From Ashinkailepas kermadecensis (lineage: Eukaryota > Arthropoda > Thecostraca > Neolepadidae): DNA of 64,000 nt. The stretch lies in the NCBI GenBank assembly GCA_034440615.1, contig JAOTOM010002247.1, positions 31,951 through 95,950 on the forward strand, written 5' to 3'. The notes below the pieces were generated by a model that was not told where the DNA came from, made no database searches, and worked only from the letters and a program-made list of their open reading frames with translations. This document shows, in pieces, positions 33,505-46,168 of the stretch. Position 1 is the first letter of the stretch. Each line of letters begins with the position of its first letter. The translations under genes and the position numbers were made by a program.

Positions 33505-35388
33505 CTACTTAAAAGTGACTTTTAGCTTGTGTTTTCGCACCACCGTCAAGGTGTGGCTCAGGGCGGCCCCCGGGGTCCAACCAGAGCGACGACGTCGGCG
33601 GCCGCGAACTGGGTGACACCCTTCCGGAGGTGACACAGTCCAGGGAATAGTGCGCTTCTCGGCGCGCGTCGTTCCACCAGGCGCTGGAGCGCAGGAAACA
33701 CTGTTCCAGGGCGGTAATGGAGGACCGATTCTGGCAGAGTCAGACTTCTGTGCTGGAGCGTGGGACGGATCTTCCACCCGTCTGCGCGGCGACGGAGTAG
33801 CCGGCCCTGACTGGACGCATTTGTCCACTCCTTGGCGGGTCGCTACTCGGGTCCTCTTCATTTCCGCGAGGCGAGCCCGCTTCACGTTGCGTGCGCGCCT
33901 TTCAGATTCCTGCCTCTGTAGGGTCAGGTCCGGCACTGATATTGAACCATCTTCACTGGTATTCGGCGAGACAGGCACTTTCCTAGCACTTGGAGAGCTC
34001 CCAGTGGGGGAGCTCGGAGGCATCTAGATGCAGACGTCAGGAGCTTCGCAGACCTCTGGACCTGGCTCCACTCATTGTCCGACTGAGGCTCTGGTGGCAC
34101 CACTGCTGCCTTGCTTGGGACTTCATCCGTCGGCTCCATCTAACTGGAGGGCATTTCAGCTACATTGGGTGTTGGTGTTGGTAAAGTTCCCTCAGGTCTC
34201 TGAATCCTCGGAGGGACGCTTGAAGCCGTCACGCACCTCATCTCCGCAGAGGGAAATACTTGAACTTGCTCCGGCAAGGGGTACAGGTGAATCCGAAAGA
34301 AGATAAAAGGCTGCGAAGATGGGATAAAAATTGCATTGCATTGGAAAGCTCCTGTTGCAGGGTGTGGGCTGCGTGCTCCTTGTCTTCGCTACGTATGAAA
34401 CTTTAGGACGCATTTCATCGTATACCTCGCGGGCTCGTCTGAAAGATAGCTGCCTGGAACACTTTATGGCAATTACTTCCCTCTCCTTCACATGTGCTGG
34501 GCAGTTCCTATCATAAGTAGTGTGCGGCGCCTGACCCTGACCGCAGTTAACACACCACACGTTCGAAGAGTCGCGGTTGTCACTGGCGTGTTCTAATGAC
34601 CCGCACCTACCACATATCGGGCGGCCACGACAGTACTGGGTTGTGTGTCCGTACCGTTGGCATTTAAACCAACGCATAGGATTGGGGAAAACATACGTAC
34701 TTTTACCCTCACATATCCTACATATACTGCAGTAGGTAAGTCAGTTGAGTTAAAAGTCAGCACATTGTTGTTTGTCATTTGTAATTTGCCTCCTCGTTTC
34801 GTTCTCATCTTACGTGCATCAACAACACCATAGCCTGACAACCCATGGACGATTTCCGCCTCGGAAAGTCCTTCAATTCAAAACAGGTTACGATGCTTTT
34901 TGAATAGTTCTTTGTGTTATGGGGTTCGACTGAGATAGATATCATGACCTCGCGCCTCCCGCCTTGTTCTCGTATGCAATACTTAAATTCGTGGATTGTA
35001 AAGGCTCTCTTAGCGTCATCAGCGCTACGAAACTCCACCACAACGCCTCCATCACGCAGCCGTTCGCAGCGAACCACGTCACCAAGACTGTCACAGCCAC
35101 GCTTTCGCTCGAAAGGAGATAGTGATGACAGTGTCTTCACAGAATCCTTGGATTTCAGGATAAGGGTCCTTGGGGCAGGTAGTCTTGTCTTAGTAGGGGT
35201 TTCACTATGGGAAGCATCGGGACAAATGTTTTTTCCTCAAATTCGCGCTGCTTCGCAATGGTATGAGACGAGGACCGACGGTACGCCTCAGCAGGTGTTG
35301 GACTCAAGGTATGGTTTCCAACCGGTGGTACAGTTGTTAGGACCTCATGCGAAGGTTCCGGAGGAGTTGATGAGGTTGTCGTATCCAT
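33505..35388 (-). pseudogene. LINE ORF1 (nucleic-acid-binding, CCHC knuckles), broken
   Basis: A plausible ATG is at 35388 (MDTTTSSTPP), followed by a Ser/Pro-rich N terminus, an RNA-binding-like region with VVVEFRSADDAKRAF (about 35050), and CCHC-type knuckles at about 34680-34530 (CQRYGHTTQYC, CGRCGSLEHAS, CVNCGQGQAPH). The C-terminal part is Arg/Pro-rich and ends at 33505. Frame changes near 35150, 34830, 34680, 34190 and 34030 interrupt it. ORF1 proteins of this type package LINE RNA. Confidence 0.8.
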
Positions 35389-35399
35389 GAAAGTGTGTT

Positions 35400-35800
35400 G
35401 GTTTCTGCTCTTCGTGCACTCCACCACGTAGGAGCCAAGCTGGGGGACGCCTGAGTCCCACGGACGGGAAAGCCAGGCGCCCGAGGAGCTATACGGGGCG
35501 GGCGGCGCCCTCGCCCGGCCGGGAGAGAGGGACTCACCACCCCGATCCGGATCCAGCACCGCCCACCCCTTGACCCCAGCCGGCCGGGCCAGCAGACACT
35601 GGGAAGAATTCCAGGTCCCCGGCCCGAGGCGACCAGCCACTTGACCCGTATGGGGCCCTACGGGCCCGCCCGCCCCTCCGGGATATCGTGACCAAAGAGG
35701 CATGTTGGTCCCCCGTCGCAACTACCACCGTGCGACGGGGGACCTCAGCTTCTAGGACTCCGTCAACCCCGGCGGACGGGCCGAAGGGGGCGTGACTACC
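35400..35800 (-). promoter_or_regulatory. GC-rich 5' region of the LINE
   Basis: Strongly GC-rich, with CCCGGCCGGG-type phrases, located just upstream of LINE ORF1. APE LINEs carry internal promoters in this position; this role is inferred from position only. Confidence 0.3.
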
Positions 35801-35890
35801 CCGATAAAACTGAGCGGACGGATAGACCAGGGGAAGCTGGCCTGGGTTCATGATTGGATGAAAGACATACAAGAGGTAGCTGGCGGACAC

Positions 35891-38750
35891 GGGGTGGATA
35901 CTGGTATGCCAACAACACCATTAATGTTGTGTGACAGATTTCTGCACCTATGCAAGATAGGGTATGGAGAAACAGGAACTCAGATGAATGCATGACTATG
36001 TAAATTTACTGCTTGACATTAATTTAGTTGCAATCATTGTTACTGTTGCATAGCACAGTTACAGCAACAATCGCCGATGGCAACTAAATTATAGTCTTGA
36101 AGTAAATTTATATATTCATTCATTCATATGTGACTTGTTTTTCATTAACTTATCATATATATCTACAGAAATCTGCCACATATCATTAGATAATATAACA
36201 CAGCTTGCTGTTGCTAACTTCACGGACATACTATAGCCGCAACAATCTCGTTTGGTGAAGACTGAACCGTGGCCTCGCCGATGGCAGCGGCTGCTACCAT
36301 CAACTAAATGGCTGCTTGATGATGAGACGGCAGCTAACGCCTGCCGTCAAGGTACAGGAAATCCGATTTTCACTGGCCAATTGCACCCGCAAGTGTCACG
36401 GCGAAATCCTTGACGAATCCCATATTATGACTGTACATGGGTGTAGATGCTCTGAAGAAGTTGTGACAGGGAAGAAGATACTGACCAAAATAACGCCCTT
36501 AATGCAAACCTGACTAGATTTCGGAATCGTGGTATTTTGGTGTGTGAAGATGAACTTATTTTGTAGGACTACTCATATATGAATACACTGAACGTTGAGA
36601 GGAGAGGCAGGCGTAAAACGACCACAGCAATCGGCGTGCCCTAAGCCCAAATAACTAACGAGAGCAGAGGCTCCATCAACTTCCAATTGGATAGTGTAGG
36701 GGCCGATCGTAACCCTCGCATTACGAGCGTTCTGGGGTAGCGCCGTTCACGAAGGTCAAACCCACTCCATGATCCTTTGAACTAAGCGTGCTGGGTTAAA
36801 TTCAAGCGGCGTTGGAGAACCAGTTCAATTCAAGGTTGCATAGCGTTCTACAAACGCCGATAGGTCCCAGGCTTTATCTGTTAGGATTGACACTTGGCTA
36901 CAGTGACGAAACGTCACGCCAAACGGAACAATGTGATTTTGAGCGGCATATGAGTTACCGTTAACGTTTGAACTAAGAAACTTTGAACTACGTGAAGCAC
37001 AAAAAACATCAGAAGTGTGTCAATTAGCCAAAAATGATGCACACAAGCAGTTAATGACCGGTGGTATGTCATATCAGCTAATTCTCCCTCCAAGAGAAAA
37101 GCTTTGGGAGCAAATATCAGGGGAGCGCACTTTTCAGTCGTAGCCACGCCAAATGCTACGTAGGTGACACTCCGTCTATTTTAGGTATAGCCGCAGCTCC
37201 TTCACAAGCATGCCCCATATGAAGTACATATGTAAGGAGGCTTACATTCTTTTAACACGAAATTTTCGACATTTTCCTACCTGGCATGGTCGCAAGACGT
37301 CCGACCAGATCCCGGCCACCAGCTCCCTCCCTTCTCATTGCATGTTTTTTAAATCAGCCCAGCCGAACCCGATCCCCAGTACGTGTCCAGATCAAAGGCG
37401 GCAGTCAGATAATCTGGAACAACAATAAGACGCGAACTAGAGTAATCACCTCGCATCCCGTCCAGCTGGCCAAAAGATGTTTTGAAGACAAGCCAGTCCA
37501 GATCAACAGAAGAAGGGACGCCGGTCGACCGTGAGATCAGCGACCGCGGTGAAAGGTCTAGATCGCAGCCAGCCCGGACGAAAATCCCCGCAGGACGCCA
37601 TGAAGGTCCCAGGCGGCATCAAGACACACATGGCCTCAGAAAAAGATGCACTCCCACCAATCAAGAGCCAACACATTCAATCCGGAGCCCTGGGAGTGGC
37701 TAGAGACTAGAGGATGCGGAGCTAGAGTGAATGTGAAAAAAAACGAACAAACACACACGGACGGACTCTCAGGAATGACCCACTCAGGGTACGACAGTAG
37801 TAATGGAGGAGTTCAGACGTGACGGACGGCTGGAGGGCGACAACCGCCGGATATGTGAGTGTCGTCCATCTGACATGTCTTCCTTCTTACAAACCTTACC
37901 GAACCGACCTTACTTCTAGGACAGCTATGGCCTCTTCCACCTCATTCACTCTGCTGAAAGGAGCGGCACGTCTTGTGGGGGGACGGGAGTCAAATTTGGG
38001 GACCAAGTAATTAATTAATTAATAAGGAAGGAATGAATGGGACGAGCGAATGTGAGTGAATGAGGAGAATGAATGGGTGTTAGGTAGCTTTAAGGACCAG
38101 CGGAAGCCGCTTGGGGCTCAACACATGCACCTATTCCGTTCGGTACATTGCCCAAAATTATGCCACTCTTAGCATTCAAAAGTCCCAACTGGCGGAAAGT
38201 CATTCAAACCACGGACAAATGACATACTCATTAAATTTATAATACAACGTATTCATCCTAATTTGGCTAGGGACACTCACATACCTATATGGTGTTCCCA
38301 AAGCTTTGACCTCGCACAACATATAAATACGTGTGAGGGACGGAAGCTCAAACACGTTAGGCGTCAGACGCAATGTTAATGCGGACATGGGGATCTCCAG
38401 AAAAGAAAGAAAACAGGTAGGTTCCTGATGCTATTCAAGGAATCTGAAATATACGCCCGCGACAAGCGCGCCCGGATGTTCACTAGTGTGTGCGCGAAGA
38501 ATATAGTTACAATTTATGAGGCACTTTCTCCATAAAATATGATGCGAAGTGCATTTATGAAAGTTAGCTTGCCTTCAGACGTCAATTTCATTGCCACTTA
38601 CAGTGATATATTGCGAATATTGTTACCTTGCGTATTGGCTTATTGAACTATTTTCCACCATAGCCAGCGGGCCCCGCGGCCCGTGACCCGTCCCCGACCG
38701 CCCGACATTCAGTGGCTTGGCGCGCTTGGGGGCGCGGACCATTCCCTGAA
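35891..38750. other. No gene recognised
   Basis: Mixed DNA. Notable bits: TTGCTGTAAC/GTTACAGCAAC phrases (36040-36080), a minimal SINE tail (about 36640-36662), the hairpin-arm relative at 36868-36893, and AATTAATTAATT with GAATGAATGG (37995-38075). No exon was supported. Confidence 0.4.
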
Positions 38751-38859
38751 TGTTAATGGGACCAAGGGCGTCGCCACCGGGGGGGGCAGAGGGGGCAGTC
38801 GCCCCCCCTGCCGTGAGACGGGGGGCGCCCCCCCCCTGAAATTTGAGGAGGCCCCTATC

Positions 38860-41030
38860 CGGAAATGCACAGGAAAAAAGTGAGCAAGGAGGCCGACGAG
38901 ACATGAGAGGAGGCCTCCAAGACGTGAGAGGCGGGGGGAGGGAAAGAATGCCTCCTAATTTGAAGGAGTCACCTGGGAGAAGATAGGAGGCCCCAGAAAT
39001 CAAGGGAGTGCCGACAATTGGCACGGAGGCCCCCAAGAATGCAAAGGAGGCCCCCAGGATTGCAAAGGAGGCCCCCAGGATTACAAAGGATGCCTCCAGG
39101 ATTACAAAGGAGGCCCCCAGGATTACAAAGGAGGTCCCCAGGATTGCAAAGGACTCCAGGATTGCAAAGGAGGCCCTCAGGATTGCAAAGGAGGCCCCGA
39201 GGATTGCAAAGGAAGCCCCCGTGATTACAAAGGAGGCCCCCATGATTGCAAAGGAAGACCCCAGGATTGCAAAGGAAGGCCCACAGGATTGCAAAGGAGG
39301 CCTCCAGGATTGCAAAGGAGGCCCCAGGATTCCAAAGGAGGCCTTCAGGATTGCCAAGGAGGCCCCCAAGATTGCGAAGGAGGCCCACATGATTGCAAAA
39401 AAGGCCCCCAGGATTGCAAAGGAGGCCCCCAGGATTACAAAGGAGGCCCCCAGGATTGCAAAGGAGGCCCCCAGGATTGCGAAGGAGGCCCACATGATTG
39501 CAAAAGAGACCCCCATGATTGCAAAGGAGGCCCTCAGGATTGCAAAGGAGGCCCCCAGGATTGCAAAGGACTCAAGGATTGCAAAGGAGGCCCTCAGGAT
39601 TGCAAAGGATGCCCCCAGGATTGCAAAGGAGGCCCCAGAATCGCAAAGGAGGCCCCTGGATTGCAAAGGAGGCCTCCAGGATTGCAAGGAAGGCCCCCGT
39701 GATTACAAAGGAGGCCCCCATGATTGCAAAGGAGGCCCCCATGATTGCAAAGGAGGCCCCCAGGATTGCAAAGGAGGCCCCAGGATTGCAAAGTAGGCCC
39801 CCAGGATTGCAAAGGAGGCCCCCAGGATTGCAGAGGAAGGCCCCCAGGATTGCAAAGGAGGCCCCCAGGATTGCAAAGGAGCCCTCAGGATTGCAAAGGA
39901 GGCCCCAGGATTGCGAAGGAGGCCCACAGGATTGCAAAAGAGGCCCCCAGGATTGCAAAGGAGGTCCCCAGGATTACAAAGGAGGCCCCCAGGATTGCAA
40001 AGGAGGCCCTCAGGATTGCAAAGGAGGCCCCATGATTGCAAAAGAGGCCCAAATACGGGAAGGGAGACCTCATAAAATGAGAGGAGGCCCTAAGGCGGAA
40101 GAGAAAGCCAGTGGATATGAAATGAGGTCTCTGAGACGCAAAAGCAGTCCCCAAAACGGGCAAGGTTCCACCAAGATAGAAAAGGATGATCCAGAAAAGT
40201 GGCAGGAAGCACCTAATTCGGAAGAGGACGATATAAGATTGGAAATGAGATCCTATGATGAACGAGGAACCCCCTAAAATAGAAGAGAAGGACCATTAGA
40301 CAAGAGGAATGGCTCCCAGGCGAGAAAGAAGGCTTCAAGACGGGTAAGAAGGTCACCAAGGAAATGACAAGGTAATTGAGATAGGAAAGGTTGCTTGTAA
40401 TTTGGAAGAGGAGGCACCTGAGAGAGAAGAGGAGTCCACCAGGAGATAAGAGACCACCCTTAAAATGGGCAAAGATAGAATGAAAACGCAGAACAGGAGG
40501 CCCCCAAGACGTGAGAGGAGGCCCCTAATTTGAAAAAGAAAGCCTCTAGAAGAGAGCAGGAGGTCCCTGCCGGACTCGAGAGGAGTCCCTCAAGACGGAA
40601 TAGGAGGTCTCCAGGGCCAAATTAGGCCCCGACGACCGGAAAGAATTCCCAGGATATGAGAGAAGATGGGAGTGGGATAGGTAGCAGGTATGGAAGGAGG
40701 CGAGTTCTCCAAAATTGAAGATCCCCTCAAGACCCCTCAAGCTTTGCGAGGACAAAGGAGGAGGCCCACGAGGCGTGGCAGGAGGCCCCTAATTTGGCAG
40801 AGGATGCCCCTGAAACATGAGAGGAAGCCCCATGCCATGTTAAAGGGGCCCCAGGATGTGGGAGGAGGCCCTCCAAAACGGGAGAGGAGGACCATTGAAT
40901 ATGGAGGAGGATAGGACGCACGAGGAGACATCCAAAATCGGTAAAGAGGCTCCAGGAAGTGAGACGAGACCCCTAAGACGCGAGAGGAGGCCTAGAATTT
41001 GCAAGAAGCCCCTGAAATGGTAGGAGTCGT
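38860..41030 (+). repeat. Family A: GGAGGCCCC repeat domain, 21-23 bp period
   Basis: The domain has a homogeneous core (39022-40048, listed separately) flanked by strongly diverged units on both sides, such as GGAGGCCCCTAATTTGG and CCAAGACGTGAGAGG. This pattern, uniform centre and decayed edges, is typical of tandem arrays evolving by unequal exchange. Family A fragments also occur at 4600-4870 and 44615-44690. Confidence 0.85.
39022..40048 (+). repeat. Homogeneous 21-bp minisatellite (about 49 copies)
   Basis: The unit is GGAGGCCCCCAGGATTGCAA plus A. Variants alternate at a few positions (ATTGC/ATTAC, CAGGAT/CATGAT, CCCC/CCCT), and some units are 19-20 bp. Because 21 is divisible by three and the unit lacks stops in most frames, frames of 250-350 codons run through it on both strands (heptapeptides KEAPRIA on plus, GASFAIL on minus). 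The peptides follow from the DNA period and give no evidence of a gene. Confidence 0.95.
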
Positions 41031-41049
41031 GCCGGGGTACTTGAAAATC

Positions 41050-42960
41050 ACGATATGGGCCCAAAAAGATCCGGCCGGGGCCCCTGAAAATCACGCTGAG
41101 CCTACGGGTACCAAAAAGTCACGCCCGGACCATGAAAATCACGCTAGGGGCACGATAGGTCGTACCGTTCTGCAACAGTATCATTGGGACACAAATGAAG
41201 CCGGGGCAGCGAAAAACAATCCGGACATGGATAATCACTCTGGGGCCCCAACAATGACACCAAAAGCATCCAAAACGTATTGGACTCCTACAAAGTGTCC
41301 AGGTCGGTAAAACTCGCGCTAGGGATCCAAGCAAATGACGTCGGGACACAAAATATTACATTGGACTAAAAAAAAGTCGCGTCGCAGCCCTTGAAAATCT
41401 CACTGGGGACCAAAAAGGTCGCGCCTGGACCCCAAAGGTTGCAGCTACCCCAAAAATCAATTATCAACCGGAATGTCACTCTGCGCCCCAAGAAATCGGG
41501 TCAAAGTCGCCCCAAAACCCGTTGGAAACTGGAAAAAAACGTGTCAGGGCACCGAAAAAATCGCACCTGTAGACCGAAGAATCGTACCGGGCCCCAAAAA
41601 TATCACATCAAGACCTTTAACAAAATAGAACTCGATGTCCAAAAGTTCGCACCGAGACTCGATCGAATTGACCCCAGAACCGGAAAATTAAGAACAGGTC
41701 CGGAAAAATTACCCTCCGAAAAATACTCAGAAAGGTGCCATCGGCTGAAAAAAAAAACTCCTTCGGTGGCCGCAGTGGCATATCAAAGGGGCAAATGCCC
41801 CCTCCCTCCTAAGATGGATATGCTCCCAAGAATCGAGTCGATGCCCCGAAAAGTCGCGTTGGGGCCACACAATTCGCGTCGGTCCACCAGAATTCGCGTA
41901 GGGGCTCCAAGTAAATACGGCGGGCCCCAGAAAACTCGCTCCAAGGCCCGAAAATCTGCAACAGGAACCGCCAAGATCGCGTTGGGGCCACAGCTAAGTA
42001 CAACGCGGCCCGCAAACTCGAACCGGTCCCACCAAATATCGCGCTCGGACCCACGATTCCCATCGGTAGTACCAAAAATTTGGTCTGGGCATCAAAAATT
42101 CACGTCGAGTCTGCCAACAATTGGCGTCTAGGGCCCCACATAAGCACCGTGTGACCCCAAAGTCGCATCGGTATCCGAAAAATAAAGCCGGAACCTTCCA
42201 GAATAAGGATGGATTCCAAAAAACGTCCGGGTCAAGAAAATGGTTCTGGAGCACGGAACATATCAGATGCCTTCACAAATCGCGTACGGGATGGAAAAAC
42301 ATACCGGAGCTCGAAGAAAATCGAGGTGAGATACAAAAACATGGCACCAGGGACTCGAAAAATCAGGACGGGTTCGGAATTTAAAGAAAATTCAGAAGAG
42401 ATCCACAAATATCGCGTTGAGCCCAGATAACTGGCGTTGGGTCCCAGGAACCACGCGCCAGGGCGCCATAAGTCGCGCTAGGACCCAGAAATATCGTACC
42501 GAAGCCCCAAAAATCGTACTGGGGCCCCACAAATGTGCGTCAGAAGCCCCAAATATACACAGCGGGACCCTAAGAGCACAACGGGGACCGAAAATGCAAT
42601 TGGCCCTCTAAAGCGCAGTCTCGCAAAAACGACAGGGCCCTAAAACATGCGTTGCAGCCCTAAATACCGGGAACTCTAAAAAAAAACACAAAAAATCACT
42701 GGAAGCTCTCAAGGTACACAGGGGCCATGCGACCGCACAAGGGCCTGAAAAGAGGCTGGGGCCGCAAAAAGCAACATGGTCCCAAAACGAACAAAAATAC
42801 CGGGCACTAAGTAAACACATCGAGATCACTGAAAGCTCCCTGACAACTAAAAAAAATCATCGGTGCACAAAAAAGCAACAAAACCCTAAAACGAGCAGGG
42901 GTTTCGAAAATGCGTTGGGCCTCTAACAAAAATGGATTGGAGCCCTAAGACACGTCCGTA
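41050..42960 (-). repeat. Family B copy 3 plus extended degenerate array
   Basis: Plus-strand units read (G)GGGCCCC + AAAAATCGCGC. On the minus strand 42330-41050 is collinear with copies 1 and 2, including CGAGCTCCGGTATGTTTTTC (rc of about 42320) against CGAGCTTCGGTATGTTTTTC at 30899. Near 41100 a dimer of about 44 bp is visible, alternating GTGATTTTCAGGGG and GACTTTTTGG phrases (minus strand). From 42330 to 42960 the same kind of units continue but have no counterpart in copies 1 and 2. Confidence 0.85.
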
Positions 42961-44614
42961 GACGAAGAAATACGAAACGGGTCCAAAGTTTCGGGTCTTT
43001 GGACACTCAGGCAGGGACTCTGTTTGATAGCCAACCTGGAAGCAGGTTTAATCAAAGATATGAGGTGCATCAAAGCTCAGCGGGTATCCGCCTTTCTTCA
43101 CCATAAAATATGGGAAGTAGGGAACCAATGATCGAATTTCATTAATCGAATTTTCGCATCGAACGCCCATACGAAGCATTTCATCACGTCAGATATGGCG
43201 CAAGTCTATCATGTGGCAGCAATTAGCAAAGCGTAGCAGGCCCAGCAGAATCCGTAGCATCGCACGAAGTGTGGCGAATGCGCCGAATGCGCAAGATGGG
43301 TGTGCACGTGCACTAACGTTGGGGTCGTGGCGACGGGGCACTATGAACTGGAATGTCTGAAATTGGGAAATTTTACATTTTAAAGTGATTTGTGTAGGTG
43401 TAATTTCAGCAGTGCAAGGTGACTTATCAAGGGATACCAAAAGAATACATTCGAACAGGGTGGGGGAGCTAGGGTTGAAATCCGACGAATCAGAAACGAT
43501 AGTGGTAGATTCGTGGATTCGTGGATTAATTATCCTCGACAGGATAATTCAGTTGGTCACTAATTATTGTATCTAAAAAGGTCCCCTTTGAGAAAATAGT
43601 GGTCGAAATCGGAAGACATTCTATGAAGTAGGTGGACTCCCCTCCAAATACGTTTGCCCCTCCCCCCCCCACCCTCCCCTTGACGCAAATATAGGTACGT
43701 CACTGGTCCCCCAATAATTTTCAGAAACATACGCCCATGGAACAAACCCAACATTGATGGCGCAAATTCCCCCTCACAAGCATACAAAACAACACCGGTG
43801 GCCCATATTAAATGAGAGAAATTATGTTTTTTCATGTATTTTCTTCCTACAAACTTGTCTTCTGTGATTACAGCCTGTATGATTAGAGCTTCCCAGCTTC
43901 AATACCTTCTCAACGACATAATTTACAAAAGAGTACAGCACAGCGAAAACCATGGGCGTGACGGCGTGGAATTTGAAGGTTTTGCATTATTTATGCAGTG
44001 TCATTGTTACATTGTTGCATTGCCATTGATGCATTGTTGTTCAATGCTTGTTCTTGCCGTGAATTTATTTGCGGAGGATTTGTTATTTTAGCTTCTGTGC
44101 CAAGTGCCTTGCAGCCAGCACCAAATGTTAATAAAATAAATAAATTCCTAAGATGACGATCAGAAAACCGATTCAATCCACTTCTCGTTGTTACCTTCGC
44201 GAAATTGTCGTCCTAGGACTGAGAAATGATCGCTTAAGCTTGTTTATGAGTTCAAGCTGGTGGGAATGACTAACAGTAGTGACGAACCTTGCTATATTCA
44301 GTTAAACTTGGTGGACATAGAAGTGGGTTGATCAACGGGAGATGTCTTTAAGATATGCTCAGCACCAGCCCCACCAGCTCGCTGCAATCTAGAGGCCAGC
44401 GGAAGATTCTTCTCGTCGATAAAGCAAAAAGATATTGGTTTATTTTGGCACTGACGTATTTATGCACATTTGCTTATTTATACCCTGGTGTGGCTTAGTT
44501 CTCAGCGAAAAAAAAGATTCTTGCTATTGCGTTTTGCGTAAATGATGCACCATGCCAAGAACAAACAAGACCTCAATATGAAATCATGTTCCCCATTCGG
44601 GAACCATACTAAGA
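42961..44614. other. No gene recognised
   Basis: Unique-looking DNA with a C-rich strip (43655-43680) ending in GTACGTCACTG at 43705, resembling a hAT-like terminus, and the AATAATTTTCAGAAAC phrase just after it. No exon was supported. Confidence 0.4.
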
Positions 44615-44722
44615 GCCTAAAAAGCAATAGGAGGCCCTAACACAGTGGAGGCCCCCTTTCGGGGAGCAGGAGGCCCCCTATCAACATTTCCCCCCTGGAA
44701 GAATTTCGTGGCAACTCCACTG
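44615..44722 (+). repeat. Family A patch at the right edge of the composite
   Basis: Three to four GGAGGCCCC units (AGGAGGCCCTAAC, GGAGGCCCCCTTTC, AGGAGGCCCCCTATC) precede the terminal TTTCGTGGCAACTCCACTG. Confidence 0.6.
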
Positions 44723-45139
44723 AATGGGGCCCAACGCCAAAGTTACAAATATATTTTCATACGTGAAGCGAAAGGCGATGTGCGTGGCATGAGTTCCACC
44801 ACCACTGGAGTTGAGCCAGACAGGTTTTCATTAGAGTTAAGCCCGACAGGTTTTCATTAGAGTTAAGCCCGACAGGTTTTCTCGATATTGTTAAGAACAT
44901 TACGCTTATGGGCGTTGAATGGAAAGAATGCATCTACAATCGTGAATTTCACCTACACCATTTTGGCGTGGCAGAGTCGATGTTGCTTAGTATTGTTGAA
45001 GGGTGGAACTTTACTTTTTGTCGTGCCACCGCTCGACGGCCCTACGGATCCTCTGGGCAGCAACCGTCGGCGCTTGACGTGCATCGAGTCATGCCAGAAC
45101 CTCAATAATGCCGGAAAGTTTCATGTTAAAACGTAAAAA

Positions 45140-45800
45140 ATGGCAGGGTTAGATATCGTTGAAAGTAGTCCAGTATGGTATCATAAGGCAGCTGATTTGA
45201 TTCCGGTTTATTTGAGACAATTGAAAATTAATTCGCTAATGTAGAACATCTGATATATAATTAAAAGGAATACAATATGATAATTCGAAACCAAAATTCT
45301 GGAATTGAGTGCAAAAGTCCAAGGGTTAGATTTCTATAAAAGTAGTCGAGTGTGACATCAGAAGGCAGCTTATTTTATGCCGGTTTATTTGAGACCATTG
45401 GAAATTAATTCGGTAATGTAGAACATCTGATATACAATTTATAGGAATACAATATGATAACTTGGGACACAAATTCTGGAATTGAGTGCAAAAGTGACAG
45501 GGTTCAACCTTCATGGAAGTTATTCAAGATGATATAAAAATGTAGCACGTTCGATTTTAGTTTTTTTTTAAGAACATTGGAAATTGTCAGCACATCACAC
45601 AGAAGATGTATGATATGTTTTATTGCAAGATGTTGAGTGGCAAATTGCTCCCATTTCACTTCAAGGGCAAAGTGACAGGGTGAAATGATTTGATAATAAA
45701 ACGAACTACACATCATAAGAGAGCTTGTTTCAATGTTGTTCAAATTTGACCATTGGAAATTACTTGCACGTCCTCCAGAAACTAGAATATAGCATTAATC
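45140..45800 (+). repeat. Four-unit tandem repeat, about 178 bp period
   Basis: Units begin near 45147 and 45325 (GGTTAGAT..AAAGTAGTC), sharing GAACATCTGATATA (45244 and 45421) and GGAATTGAGTGCAAAAGT (45301 and 45479). Two further units to about 45800 are more diverged (ACATTGGAAATT phrases). Divergence rises from left to right. Confidence 0.8.
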
Positions 45801-46168
45801 ATAGCAAGCCCACTCTGGTGGTGTACCTTCACAGACCAGAGCGGCGCCACCGGTATTATGTCCGCTCATGACGCTTAACGAACACCAAGCCGACTGGGAT
45901 TAGAGGACTTGGTTGTGAAGGTGGTGGGGAAACACAACATACCACACACACTGACACAAAAAGCATACACGACAGTTCAACCAAGTTAAGTCAGCTTAGT
46001 TAAGGTCTTCTTCCACACAACCCGAAGCAACAACACAAATAACACCACAAACCACACAAGCCCACACTGCACCCACCCCCACACCCCACCGACGGCAGAG
46101 CCGCCACCCCTACACATCCTGATGGCATTGAAGCGATGTTCGTTACCAGCTGAGAAAGAGACACACCT

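Larger units (their letters stand above)
31985..35890 (-). mobile_element. APE-type (Jockey/I-like) LINE, 3'-truncated
   Basis: Read on the minus strand: GC-rich 5' region (about 35890-35400), ORF1 with zinc knuckles, then ORF2 with an apurinic-type endonuclease and the beginning of a reverse transcriptase, which stops at the YRPIAL motif at about 31990 where the family B repeat begins. LINEs usually lose their 5' ends; here the 3' half is gone, so loss came after insertion. ORFs are broken by frameshifts. Confidence 0.88.
38763..44722. mobile_element. Candidate 6-kb hAT-like composite made of short-period repeats
   Basis: The left end CAAGGGCGTCGCCACC (38763) and right end read inward CAGTGGAGTTGCCACG (44722) agree at 11 of 16 positions. 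The adjacent octamers AATGGGAC (38755-38762) and AATGGGGC (44723-44730) match at 7 of 8, as expected for a hAT 8-bp target duplication. Inside are the family A array (38860-41030), family B copy 3 (41050-42960), unassigned DNA with another hAT-like end (CACTG at 43705), and a last family A patch (44615-44690). There is no transposase. The boundary call is inference; nested insertions are likely. Confidence 0.45.

Noticed and set aside
38763..38850. Poly-G/C strip at the left of the composite as an assembly gap artefact only
   Set aside because: The strip resembles hAT-type subterminal G/C runs and is followed by orderly repeats; an artefact in the homopolymer length remains possible, but the terminus itself looks real.
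39022..40048. CRISPR-like array
   Set aside because: Units are contiguous with no unique spacers, and the context is eukaryotic.
38623..40277. Long frames of 250-350 codons on both strands with heptapeptide repeats
   Set aside because: They follow automatically from a 21-bp tandem repeat lacking stops; both strands are open at once and the flanks degrade with the array.
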